Assembly: GCA_052061695.1 (NCBI GenBank)
Contig: JBPZEY010000002.1
Reading direction: 5' to 3' (one strand)
From: Alkalicoccus luteus
GTDB taxonomy: Bacteria; Bacillota; Bacilli; Bacillales; Salisediminibacteriaceae
DNA: 64,000 nt
Numbering within the stretch: the first letter of the stretch is position 1; every line of letters starts with the position of its first letter. The translations under genes were made by a program, and so were the position numbers. Positions 41,117 to 49,453 of the stretch are shown here, piece after piece. A model generated the notes under the pieces. That model did no database searches. It saw nothing but the letters and a program-made list of their open reading frames with translations, and was not told the DNA's origin.

Positions 41117-41235
41117 CCTTTTGATCGTTTGCTCTTTAACAGGAACAGGCCTCAAGCAAAGGTGCGACTCTTATGATTGAATAGAGGCTGCTTTGAAATC
41201 GGTAATCTAAAGAATATATGATCGTTATTATGCTG

Positions 41236-41265
41236 AAGAGACGGTACATGTGCCGTCTCTTTTTG
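41236..41265 (+). terminator. Terminator downstream of bshC
   Basis: AAGAGACGG and CCGTCTCTT around a short loop, then TTTT. Confidence 0.8.
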
Positions 41266-41620
41266 TGTTGCACGTAAAATGATGAACGAGGAAGGAAGCC
41301 CTGGTTGATTAACAGAACCAGCTTTGGGACTCATCATGGATGCAGGTCGATACACCTCACTCAAACATCAGTCGAGTAACATGAGCGACGCAAGTCACAG
41401 GAGGGAGCTATTGATCGTACATGACGCTGTATAGGCCCCCAGAAGTGTTTCTTCGCAGTATGCCCTCCTCAGTACTCATTTATCTTCAATTGACGGTTTC
41501 ATGAACGCTCATTACGTTAGAAACCTGGACAAGCTTTATTGCGATAAGGTAAAAGCGCTTAACTATATAAAATTGTGACAGTTCCAGAAAAAATTCAGAA
41601 TATTTATCAATGATTTCCAA
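41266..41620. other. Intergenic stretch before mraZ
   Basis: About 350 bp with no supported gene. The last 60 bases are AT-rich and must hold the mraZ promoter (TTGCGA near 41538 and TATAAA near 41566 are possible but badly spaced). A GGAGGG near 41401 is followed only by a short frame. Confidence 0.4.
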
Positions 41621-41625
41621 AATGA

Positions 41626-41650
41626 GTGGTAGAGAGTGGGGAGATGTGGT
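41626..41650 (+). promoter_or_regulatory. MraZ operator: three GTGG repeats at exact 10-bp spacing
   Basis: GTGGTAGAGA, GTGGGGAGAT and GTGGTAGATT follow one another at 41626, 41636 and 41646, so each GTGG faces the same side of the helix. MraZ is known to repress the dcw operon by binding direct repeats of this sort just upstream of its own gene. Two further GTGG copies at 41667 and 41679 lie in the ribosome-site region. Confidence 0.75.
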
Positions 41651-41689
41651 AGATTAGAATTAAGAAGTGGGGGAAGGGGTGGAACTGGC

Positions 41690-42115
41690 ATGTTCATCGG
41701 CGAATTCGAGCATCAGATGGACACAAAGGGACGTATGATTATTCCGGCTAAGTTCCGTGAAAACCTCGGATCCGGCTTTGTCGTTACTCGGGGGATGGAT
41801 CAGTGTTTGTTCGTCTACCCGCAGGAAGAGTGGCAGAAGATGGAGTCCAAATTACGCGAGCTTCCGTTTACGAAGAAAGATGCCAGAGCATTCACGAGAT
41901 TCTTCTTTTCTGGAGCGACTGAATGTGACCTGGACAAACAAAATAGAATCAATATTCCTGTTTCACTGCGGAATTATGCAGGATTGGAAAAAGAATGTGT
42001 CGTTATTGGAGTATCTTCCAGAGTGGAAATTTGGGATAAAGCGGCTTGGGATTCCTACATGGATGAATCCGCTGATGCATTTGCCGAGCTGGCAGAGGGT
42101 TTATTTGATACATAA
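41690..42115 (+). CDS. mraZ: Transcriptional regulator MraZ
   Basis: 141 residues with two tandem AbrB/SpoVT-like swapped-hairpin domains: MFIGEFEHQMDTKGRMIIPAKFR and the second repeat with TECDLDKQNRINIPVSLRNYA. It binds the repeats upstream and controls the dcw operon. The start at 41690 is the family's usual MF(I/M)GE start. First gene of the cluster. Confidence 0.94.
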   Translation: MFIGEFEHQMDTKGRMIIPAKFRENLGSGFVVTRGMDQCLFVYPQEEWQKMESKLRELPFTKKDARAFTRFFFSGATECDLDKQNRINIPVSLRNYAGLEKECVVIGVSSRVEIWDKAAWDSYMDESADAFAELAEGLFDT

Positions 42116-42134
42116 TGGAAGGGGAGGGCAGACG

Positions 42135-43064
42135 TTGTTTGAGCATGAAACGGTAATGAAAGAAGAGGCGGTCGATGGGCTGCTTATTAAACCGGACGGC
42201 ACGTATGTCGATTGTACACTGGGCGGCGGCGGACACAGCAGCCGCATTTTAGACGAACTGACTGAAGGCGGGCGCCTGTTTGCATTTGATCAGGATGAGC
42301 ATGCGCTGCAGGCAGCTGCAGATCGATTAGAGGGAAGGCCTGTGACGTTTATTCAGGATAACTTCCGAAATTTGAAGCTCCGGCTGGAAGAGCAAAACGT
42401 AACAGAAGTGGATGGTGTTTTGTTTGATTTAGGCGTATCTTCTCCCCAGTTCGATGTTCCGGAGCGAGGGTTCAGCTACCGGTTCGATGCCAGACTTGAT
42501 ATGCGAATGGATCTTTCAAGTGAGCTGTCGGCTTATGAGGTAGTGAATGAATGGAGCTTTCAGGATCTTCATTATATTATTCATACATACGGGGAAGAGA
42601 AATTTGCCAAACAGATCGCGCGTCAAATTGAAAAAAGAAGAGCGGTTCGGCCAGTGGAAACCACGTTTGAGCTAGTCGATATCATTAAGGAAGCGATACC
42701 TGCTCCGGCAAGACGAAAAGGCGGACATCCAGCGAAGCGGACGTTTCAAGCTTTACGAATTGCCGTTAACGATGAACTGAAGGTATTTGAAGAAGCGCTC
42801 AGTCAGGCAGTAGATATGTTAAAGCCAGGTGGTCGTGTAGCGGTTATTACGTTTCACTCACTGGAAGATCGTATTTGCAAAGTGTTTTTCAAGAAAAAAA
42901 GCAGCATGCCGGAACTTCCAAGAGGGATGCCGGTTATTCCAGACGGAATGGAACCGGAGTTGAAGCTGATTACGAGAAAACCGGTCACAGCTGGCAAGGA
43001 GGAGCTTGAGAACAATAACAGAGCTCATTCCGCCAAATTGAGGATCGCAGAAAAGCGAGCATAA
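42135..43064 (+). CDS. rsmH: 16S rRNA (cytosine1402-N4)-methyltransferase
   Basis: 309 residues. SAM motif YVDCTLGGGGHS near residue 27, then VLFDLGVSSPQFD and the C-terminal ITFHSLEDR block. The start is TTG at 42135: the family begins MFxHxTV, and GGGGAGG lies seven bases upstream. The frame stays open through mraZ but that part is not coding. Second gene of the dcw operon. Confidence 0.94.
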   Translation: MFEHETVMKEEAVDGLLIKPDGTYVDCTLGGGGHSSRILDELTEGGRLFAFDQDEHALQAAADRLEGRPVTFIQDNFRNLKLRLEEQNVTEVDGVLFDLGVSSPQFDVPERGFSYRFDARLDMRMDLSSELSAYEVVNEWSFQDLHYIIHTYGEEKFAKQIARQIEKRRAVRPVETTFELVDIIKEAIPAPARRKGGHPAKRTFQALRIAVNDELKVFEEALSQAVDMLKPGGRVAVITFHSLEDRICKVFFKKKSSMPELPRGMPVIPDGMEPELKLITRKPVTAGKEELENNNRAHSAKLRIAEKRA

Positions 43065-43079
43065 CAGGGGAGGATTAAC

Positions 43080-43436
43080 ATGAGTCCACTAGTGAAGCAG
43101 CACAATCCGGCTCCGGTACGTAAAACGAAGACGGTTGTCAGACGAGTACATAAGAGCGGAATCACAAAAGGAGAGAAGCTGCTTTACGGGCTTGCTGTAC
43201 CGCTCATCATAGCAGCAGCTTTCATGATCGTATCAAACTACGCTTCGCTCTATTCGCTGAACTATGATGCACAGGGGAAAGAGGCAGCGATTACGGAACA
43301 GACAAGTGTAAATGACGGTCTTACTCTGCAGGTCAAAGAATTATCCGATCCGGATCGCATTTTAACGATAGCGCAATCCGAACTCGGCATGTCTTTGCAC
43401 GATGAACAAGTGAGAGTGCTTCATCAGCAGGATTAA
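43080..43436 (+). CDS. ftsL: Cell division protein FtsL
   Basis: 118 residues: a basic cytoplasmic N-terminal tail, one membrane helix (about 38-56) and an extracytoplasmic coiled coil. It joins DivIC and DivIB in the divisome. Sequence is poorly conserved in the family; topology, length and position between rsmH and pbpB identify it. Ribosome site GGGGAGG. Confidence 0.88.
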   Translation: MSPLVKQHNPAPVRKTKTVVRRVHKSGITKGEKLLYGLAVPLIIAAAFMIVSNYASLYSLNYDAQGKEAAITEQTSVNDGLTLQVKELSDPDRILTIAQSELGMSLHDEQVRVLHQQD

Positions 43437-43452
43437 CGTCGTCTTTCTACCA

Positions 43453-43492
43453 AAAAAACTTTTTCGGTCTGAGCGTTCCGAAAAGGTTTTTT
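43453..43492 (+). terminator. Terminator-like hairpin between ftsL and pbpB
   Basis: AAAAAACTTTTTCGG and CCGAAAAGGTTTTTT pair with a bulge, followed by a T run. It falls inside the dcw cluster, so it would lower or split transcription after ftsL; a new promoter for pbpB was not seen. Confidence 0.6.
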
Positions 43493-43535
43493 CTGCTGTT
43501 GAACCCGTTTAGTGAAGGAAGCAGGAGGAGAGTAT

Positions 43536-45743
43536 ATGGAAGCGGATAAACAAAAAGTCATTACTCGCAGAGCGTTGTATATTTTGATGATTTTTGCAGC
43601 GGCTATCTTGATCATGTTCTCACGGTTTGCGTATATACAGGCGTCTAAAGAAGTGCAGGAAGTGGATCTTGAAAATCTGCTGGAGCGACGCTGGACGCAG
43701 ACAATGGAAATTGATGGAGAGCGGGGTTCCATTCTCGATCGAACAGGGGAGGTACTCGCCGAAGAGATTCCTTCTTATACGATTGTAGCTGTACTTGATG
43801 ACAGTCAGTCCTCTTACGTGGAGGACCCTGGATATACGGCGTCCCAGCTTGCTGAAGTGCTCGAAGTGGATCCGGCGTTCCTCGAAGCGCAGTTGTCCAG
43901 AGAGTCCCACCAGGTCGAGTTAGGTCCTGCAGCGAAAAACATGAGCTTTGAAAAAATGCGGAGTGTTGAGGAGTTAGAGCTGCCGGGTATCGTTTTCCGT
44001 GAAGATCCTCGCCGTTACTACCCGATGCAGACTTTTGCATCGCATGTTATTGGCTATACAGAGCGCGATATGTCAGAAGCTAGAATGGGACTTGAAAACA
44101 GCTTGAATGAGTATCTGCGGGATGAACCAGGAGAAATCTCTTATCAGCAGGACGGCCGCGCTGTACCGCTTGCTGGAGTAGAAGAACGTATTCAAGAGCC
44201 AGTAAACGGAGCTGATGTGTCACTCACGATAGACGCTCGAATTCAAACGGCGATGGAGCAGACGATGAATCAGGTAGACGAGCTGTATGAGCCGGAGCGG
44301 ATGATGGCTGTTGCTGCACATGCAGAAACTGGAGAGATCCTTGCGCTGTCAAACCGGCCCAGCTTTAATCCGAATGAATACGAAGATATCGAAAACTTTA
44401 CGAACTATGTGATATCATCCAGGTTCGAGCCTGGCTCCACCATGAAAATTTTTACGCTGGCTGCGGCAATTGAAGAAGGAGTGTATGAAGGAGACGAAGA
44501 GTTTACGTCTGGTTCATATGAAATTTTCGACCGAAGGATTCACGATCATAATAATGGAGAAGGCTGGGGAGACATCACATTTAACGAAGGAGTGCAGCGT
44601 TCATCCAACGTTGCATTTTCAAAAATTGCTATGGAAATACTGGGACCTGAAAAGCTGTATGAATATGTGACAGAGTTTGGTTTTCGAGAGCCTACAGGCA
44701 TTGATCTTCCAAATGAGGTCAATGGCGGGGACGTTGCGGAGACCTATCCAATTGATGCAGCGACCACAGCTTTTGGTCAGGCGACCTCTGTTTCTCCGAT
44801 GCAGCAGGTAAAAGCAGCAACTGCAATCGCAAACGATGGAAAAATGATGAATCCGTATATTGTTTCTGCCATTACTGATGGTACGACAGGTGAACCAGTG
44901 TACGAAGCGTCTCCTGAAATTGCAGGTGAACCGATTTCTGCTGAAACAGCAGCAGAGGTCCGGGACATCATGAAAACAGTAGTGACCGAAGAAGCCGGTA
45001 CAGGAAGGGCTTATGCCATTGACGGATTTGAGGTTGCCGGAAAAACCGGAACAGCCCAGATCCCTGCTGAAGAGGGTGGAGGATATATGTCTGGACACGG
45101 GAAGAACATTTTTTCTTTCATCGGCATGGCTCCGGCAGAAGATCCGGAAGTCATTGTCTATGTAGCCGTTGACCGTCCGGAGCTTGAACCTAGTCAGCTT
45201 GGAAATGAACCAGTTTCAATGATCTTCAGACAGGTAATGGAACAGAGTCTGCAGTATTTAAATATTGCTCCAACCGAAGAATCTCAGATTGATGGAGACG
45301 GCGGGACTGAGATAACCGTCGAAGACTACAGCGGTGCGCAGGCTGAAGACGTTTCTGAACAGCTGATTGCAGAAGGCTTGGATGTTTACGTGCTTGGAGA
45401 CGGCGGAGAGATCGTTGGTCAAAGTGCTGAAGAAGGTGTGACTCTCGCCCACGGGACGAAGCTTTTCTTGAAGACAGAAGGGGATGCATCGATGCCGGAT
45501 ATGTCCGGATGGAGTCTGCGTTCAGTTCAGCAGGCAGCGAGTCTTATGGATATGCAGGTGGAGTCGGAAGGCCAGGGTTTCGCAGTCGATCAACGACCAG
45601 AGCCAGGGAGCTCTACGTCAGGAGCTGGAACAATTCGGATTCTGCTCGATATGGACGAGCCGGGTGAGCAGGTGGAAGAGGAAACAGATGAAGATGATAA
45701 CGAAGACGAAGATGAAGACGATGAAACTTTCTTCATGGATTAA
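43536..45743 (+). CDS. pbpB: Penicillin-binding protein 2B (class B transpeptidase)
   Basis: 735 residues. Short cytoplasmic part, one membrane helix (about 13-31), a dimerisation domain, then the transpeptidase with Ser of EPGSTMK near 300, RSSN near 356 and KTGT near 502. Two PASTA domains follow (about 588-645 and 650-705), then an acidic tail of about 30 residues, mostly Glu/Asp. It cross-links septal peptidoglycan. The PASTA pair fits both PbpB and SpoVD of B. subtilis; as the only class B gene here and next to ftsL it is taken as PbpB. Ribosome site AGGAGGAG. Confidence 0.9.
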   Translation: MEADKQKVITRRALYILMIFAAAILIMFSRFAYIQASKEVQEVDLENLLERRWTQTMEIDGERGSILDRTGEVLAEEIPSYTIVAVLDDSQSSYVEDPGYTASQLAEVLEVDPAFLEAQLSRESHQVELGPAAKNMSFEKMRSVEELELPGIVFREDPRRYYPMQTFASHVIGYTERDMSEARMGLENSLNEYLRDEPGEISYQQDGRAVPLAGVEERIQEPVNGADVSLTIDARIQTAMEQTMNQVDELYEPERMMAVAAHAETGEILALSNRPSFNPNEYEDIENFTNYVISSRFEPGSTMKIFTLAAAIEEGVYEGDEEFTSGSYEIFDRRIHDHNNGEGWGDITFNEGVQRSSNVAFSKIAMEILGPEKLYEYVTEFGFREPTGIDLPNEVNGGDVAETYPIDAATTAFGQATSVSPMQQVKAATAIANDGKMMNPYIVSAITDGTTGEPVYEASPEIAGEPISAETAAEVRDIMKTVVTEEAGTGRAYAIDGFEVAGKTGTAQIPAEEGGGYMSGHGKNIFSFIGMAPAEDPEVIVYVAVDRPELEPSQLGNEPVSMIFRQVMEQSLQYLNIAPTEESQIDGDGGTEITVEDYSGAQAEDVSEQLIAEGLDVYVLGDGGEIVGQSAEEGVTLAHGTKLFLKTEGDASMPDMSGWSLRSVQQAASLMDMQVESEGQGFAVDQRPEPGSSTSGAGTIRILLDMDEPGEQVEEETDEDDNEDEDEDDETFFMD

Positions 45744-45805
45744 CGTCCAATTCATTCGGGGAATATCATAATTCTTAGCAGCGATGATGCCGAAGGGTGA
45801 TACTA

Positions 45806-47275
45806 ATGACTACAACACTATACAAACTAGCTGAACGGCTTCCAATTAAGCATGTGTACGGAAGTGATGTTGCCATCACAGGAATGGAGATGGATAATCG
45901 CAATCTAAAGCAAGGCGATTTGTTTTTCTGTATTCCAGGATATACGGTTGACGGGCATACATTTGCTGAATCTGCTAAGGAGGCCGGAGCTGCTGCGATC
46001 GTGACAGAGCGAAGGCTCAATATCGGACTGCCGGAAATCGTAACAGGCAGCTCACGACGGGCCATGGCTGTACTGGCGGCAGACTTCTACGGACACCCAA
46101 GTGCCAAGCTGACGATGATCGGAGTTACCGGGACGAATGGAAAAACATCGGTAACTCATTATATCGAACAGCTATTGGAGATGAGAGACAAAGCGTGCGG
46201 CGTTATAGGTACAATGTATACTCGTTATGCAGGAAAAACAGTAGCGTCAGCGAATACAACGCCGGAATCAATTACGCTGCAGAAATTGCTTCATAACATG
46301 AGCTCGGCAGGAACTGAAACGGTAGCAATGGAAGTGTCATCGCACGCGCTGGCAGGTGGAAGAATCCATGGTACGGCATTTCAAACGGCAGTCTTTACGA
46401 ATTTATCTCAGGATCACCTTGATTATCACAAAGATATGGATGACTATGCACATGCGAAAAGTCTGTTGTTTTCGCAGCTTGGTTCTTCGTTTAATCGATA
46501 TCCGCTTCCGGTTTCGGTCATTAACAGCGATGATCCGTATGCGTCTGTCATGATAAGAGCTTCGGCAGTACCAGTTGTTACCTACGGCATTCACTCTGAA
46601 GCAGATCTGCAGGCATCAGATTTGAAGCTGGACCCATCAGGGAGCCAGTTTCGCTTGAATGGTTTTGGCGAATCGTATCCAATCCGCATCTCTCTTCCCG
46701 GACGATTTTCTGTCTACAACGTCCTTGCAGCTGCGGGAGCTCTTTATGCTCAAGGCATTGAGCTTCGTACAATCGCGGCAGACCTCGAAAACCTGAAAGG
46801 AGTCCGGGGCAGATTCGAACCGGTGGAATCCGTTCACCCGGTGCACGTCATCGTCGATTATGCACATACTCCAGACAGTCTCGAAAATGTACTGGATACA
46901 ATCAAGGAAGTTTCAACCGGCGATGTTATTACGGTCGTCGGGTGCGGAGGGGACCGCGATAAGACGAAGCGTCCGCTCATGGCCGCAGCGGCAGAAGCGA
47001 GAAGTTCGCTGACAATCCTTACATCTGATAATCCAAGATCTGAAGATCCGGATGCTATTCTTGAAGACATGAAACAGGGGATGAGTTCAACGGACTTTCT
47101 TGTGGAGTCTGACCGTCGAGAAGCAATCAGAAAAGCAATTTTGCATGCTAAAGCAGGTGATGTTGTGCTGATTGCGGGTAAAGGGCATGAAACGTACCAG
47201 GAAATTAATGGAGTCCGCACCGAGTTCGATGACAGGAAAGAAGCTGAAACCGCGCTGAAGGAGTGGGGCTATTGA
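45806..47275 (+). CDS. murE: UDP-MurNAc-L-Ala-D-Glu:meso-diaminopimelate ligase
   Basis: 489 residues. ATP-binding GVTGTNGKTSVTHY near residue 110, the carbamylated Lys region and the substrate motif DNPRSEDP near 409, which marks meso-diaminopimelate as the added amino acid. The organism should thus have DAP-type peptidoglycan. The start MTTTLYKLAE at 45806 follows AGGGTGAT. Its last four bases overlap the start of the MurF-like gene. Confidence 0.94.
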   Translation: MTTTLYKLAERLPIKHVYGSDVAITGMEMDNRNLKQGDLFFCIPGYTVDGHTFAESAKEAGAAAIVTERRLNIGLPEIVTGSSRRAMAVLAADFYGHPSAKLTMIGVTGTNGKTSVTHYIEQLLEMRDKACGVIGTMYTRYAGKTVASANTTPESITLQKLLHNMSSAGTETVAMEVSSHALAGGRIHGTAFQTAVFTNLSQDHLDYHKDMDDYAHAKSLLFSQLGSSFNRYPLPVSVINSDDPYASVMIRASAVPVVTYGIHSEADLQASDLKLDPSGSQFRLNGFGESYPIRISLPGRFSVYNVLAAAGALYAQGIELRTIAADLENLKGVRGRFEPVESVHPVHVIVDYAHTPDSLENVLDTIKEVSTGDVITVVGCGGDRDKTKRPLMAAAAEARSSLTILTSDNPRSEDPDAILEDMKQGMSSTDFLVESDRREAIRKAILHAKAGDVVLIAGKGHETYQEINGVRTEFDDRKEAETALKEWGY

Positions 47276-48465
47276 GTATTTTTGTGACGCCGGAACTGTT
47301 GTCTGCATATGCTTCATCTCAAAGAGGAAATACAGATGTTCAGGAGTTTGCAAATGTTACAAGCAGTATTTACGAAGTGGTGGAAGGCAGTCTGTTTGTG
47401 CCTGTGAGCGGACCCCGCTATGATGGCCACCAGTTTATTGAAGCAGCGGTTGAAGGCGGAGCAGCAGCTGCTTTATGGCGTAAGACCGAGCCGGTGCCGG
47501 ATACAATCCCGGAACATTTTCCACTGTTTATGACAGACAGTCCGGAACAGGTATGTAAAGACCTCGCAGCTTATTACCTGCAGCATCATAAAGCAAAGGT
47601 TGTGCTGGTAGAGGGGGATTATACGGCAGGTGTGATGCTGAGAATGATGACAGCATGGATGAAAGGAAGGAAAACAGCGGTTTTAAATGAGCGTCAGCTG
47701 GAGTCCGCGTCAGATGCCGAGCTGATTCTGTCACTTGATACAGATACGGAAGTTGTCTTTTTGCATATCGAAGAAAATGATAAACGGAGAGAATCTTTAG
47801 CAGGCCTTTTGAAACCGGAAATATCGCTGGTTTGTACTGTAGATGCCGCTTATACAAAAGCGTCAAATGATGCTGGAACAATTGTGACTACCTTGTTTCC
47901 GCCGTCTCCTTCTGCAGACCGGAACGACCTGCCGGATTGGCTGGCCGTCTATGCGCCGCTTATTCAAACTGCTGAAAACAGCTATAGAAGACTTACCGGA
48001 AAAACACACCCGCCAGCCTCGTTTTTGCGTCCGGAGGTATTTGGATTCCAGGTCATGCCTGCGATGAATGGCGGTTATGTGCTGTTTGAGTCTGAGGCTA
48101 TGGAGGAGGCAGAGCTCGATTATTCATTAGGCTGGCTGTCCCACACAGGCAATTATGACCGCAGGTACTTAATTATTGATGAAGGTTTCCAGTCTGACAG
48201 ATATCACAAGGCGGTGCACGAGCTTTTTGCAAAGCATATTACCATTGCTATAACAGATGTGATTGCTGTTGGCGAGAAAGCTTTCTGGGTGCATGATGCA
48301 CTGGAGAGAGCGCAGCGTGACGATGTCATCTCGTTTTACTATAAAACGCATGTAGATGCCATCGATAAGCTGAAAGAAGCACTCGTCGGCAATAATTTAA
48401 TTATGTATAAAGGCGCAAACAGAGAAATGATTTACGAAATTTTGCACGAATTGAACAGAGATTAG
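47272..48465 (+). CDS. MurF-like protein lacking the ATP-binding P-loop
   Basis: 397 residues in the place of murF. The N-terminal domain is clearly MurF-like (GSLFVPVSGPRYDGHQFI, then EGGAAAALW), as is the C-terminal end (NNLIMYKGANREMIYEIL against the usual VLVKGSRGM). Where Mur ligases have TGxNGKT/S, near residue 112, it reads VEGDYTAGVM: the Gly-Lys-Thr is gone. The DSR motif near the N-terminus and the DDAYNANP motif are also missing, and the middle domain is short (family about 450). It cannot bind ATP as Mur ligases do. The frame is intact, and the TTG start at 47272 has GGAG eight bases upstream and couples to murE, so it is probably made. A structural or regulatory role is possible; a true murF is expected elsewhere. 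Confidence 0.75.
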   Translation: MSIFVTPELLSAYASSQRGNTDVQEFANVTSSIYEVVEGSLFVPVSGPRYDGHQFIEAAVEGGAAAALWRKTEPVPDTIPEHFPLFMTDSPEQVCKDLAAYYLQHHKAKVVLVEGDYTAGVMLRMMTAWMKGRKTAVLNERQLESASDAELILSLDTDTEVVFLHIEENDKRRESLAGLLKPEISLVCTVDAAYTKASNDAGTIVTTLFPPSPSADRNDLPDWLAVYAPLIQTAENSYRRLTGKTHPPASFLRPEVFGFQVMPAMNGGYVLFESEAMEEAELDYSLGWLSHTGNYDRRYLIIDEGFQSDRYHKAVHELFAKHITIAITDVIAVGEKAFWVHDALERAQRDDVISFYYKTHVDAIDKLKEALVGNNLIMYKGANREMIYEILHELNRD

Positions 48466-48481
48466 AGAGGGGTACTACCGC

Positions 48482-49453
48482 ATGTTTGACACCGGGCTGA
48501 TTCCTGCCTTGATTTTAGCATTTACTTTAACGGTGATTAGTTCACCATTTATTATTCCATATTTACGAAGACTGAAGTTTGGACAAAGCATCCGTGAGGA
48601 GGGGCCTCAGTCCCACCAAAAAAAGACGGGAACTCCGACGATGGGCGGTTTGATTATTCTTGGAGCCGCAGTTGCCGCTTCAGCAGCAGCATCAGGATTT
48701 TATTACGGCATCAACATTGAGCTGATTCTTATCTTCATTGTGCTGTTAGGCTTTGGTCTGCTCGGGTTCCTGGATGATTACATTAAAGTAGTAAAAAAAC
48801 GTAATCTAGGTCTTACATCGAAACAGAAATTTTTAGGGCAGGTAGGGATCTCAACTCTTGTTTACATCATCCTGCTTGCGACAGGCTTGTCTACAGAGAT
48901 CAGCGTACCCGGGACAGAGCTCGCTGTTGATGTCGGCTGGCTTTATTTCCCGCTCATTATTGTGATGCTCGTTGGAGCGAGCAACGCGGTCAATTTAACC
49001 GACGGCCTGGACGGACTGGTAGCGGGTACCGCTGCTGCAGCCTTTACGGCCTTCGCTTTCATTGCTTATGCAGCAGGTTTGTTTTCAACCGCAGTGTTTG
49101 CGATGGCTTTGACAGGAGCACTTTTAGGTTTTCTTGTTTTTAATGCACATCCTGCTAAAGTATTCATGGGCGATACCGGTTCGCTGGCGATCGGTGGAGC
49201 GCTTGCCATGACGGCAGTGCTGACAAAAACGGAGCTGCTGTTGATTATAATCGGCGGTGTATTCGTAATCGAAACTCTGTCCGTTATCTTGCAGGTGGCT
49301 TCCTTTAAATTAAGAAAGAAACGAATATTCAAGATGAGCCCGATCCACCACCATTTCGAACTTTCCGGCTGGAGTGAGTGGCGGGTGGTCGCGACATTCT
49401 GGACCATCGGTGTGCTATGTGCAGCTGCCGGTATTATGCTGGAGGTATTATAA
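48482..49453 (+). CDS. mraY: Phospho-MurNAc-pentapeptide transferase
   Basis: 323 residues, about ten membrane helices. Catalytic Asp motifs are in GFLDDYIKVVKKRN near residue 95, NLTDGLDGL near 173, and the FMGDTGSLAIGG and SPIHHHFEL motifs. It makes lipid I at the inner membrane face. Ribosome site AGAGGGG; stop shares a base with the murD start. Confidence 0.96.
   Translation: MFDTGLIPALILAFTLTVISSPFIIPYLRRLKFGQSIREEGPQSHQKKTGTPTMGGLIILGAAVAASAAASGFYYGINIELILIFIVLLGFGLLGFLDDYIKVVKKRNLGLTSKQKFLGQVGISTLVYIILLATGLSTEISVPGTELAVDVGWLYFPLIIVMLVGASNAVNLTDGLDGLVAGTAAAAFTAFAFIAYAAGLFSTAVFAMALTGALLGFLVFNAHPAKVFMGDTGSLAIGGALAMTAVLTKTELLLIIIGGVFVIETLSVILQVASFKLRKKRIFKMSPIHHHFELSGWSEWRVVATFWTIGVLCAAAGIMLEVL

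Noticed and set aside
41757..42134. Long upstream extension of rsmH through mraZ
   Set aside because: It is the +1 shadow frame of mraZ; the TTG at 42135 matches the family start and has GGGGAGG upstream.
45660..45740. GAAGATGA-type repeat at the end of pbpB
   Set aside because: It is simply the codons of the Glu/Asp tail and not a separate DNA repeat.
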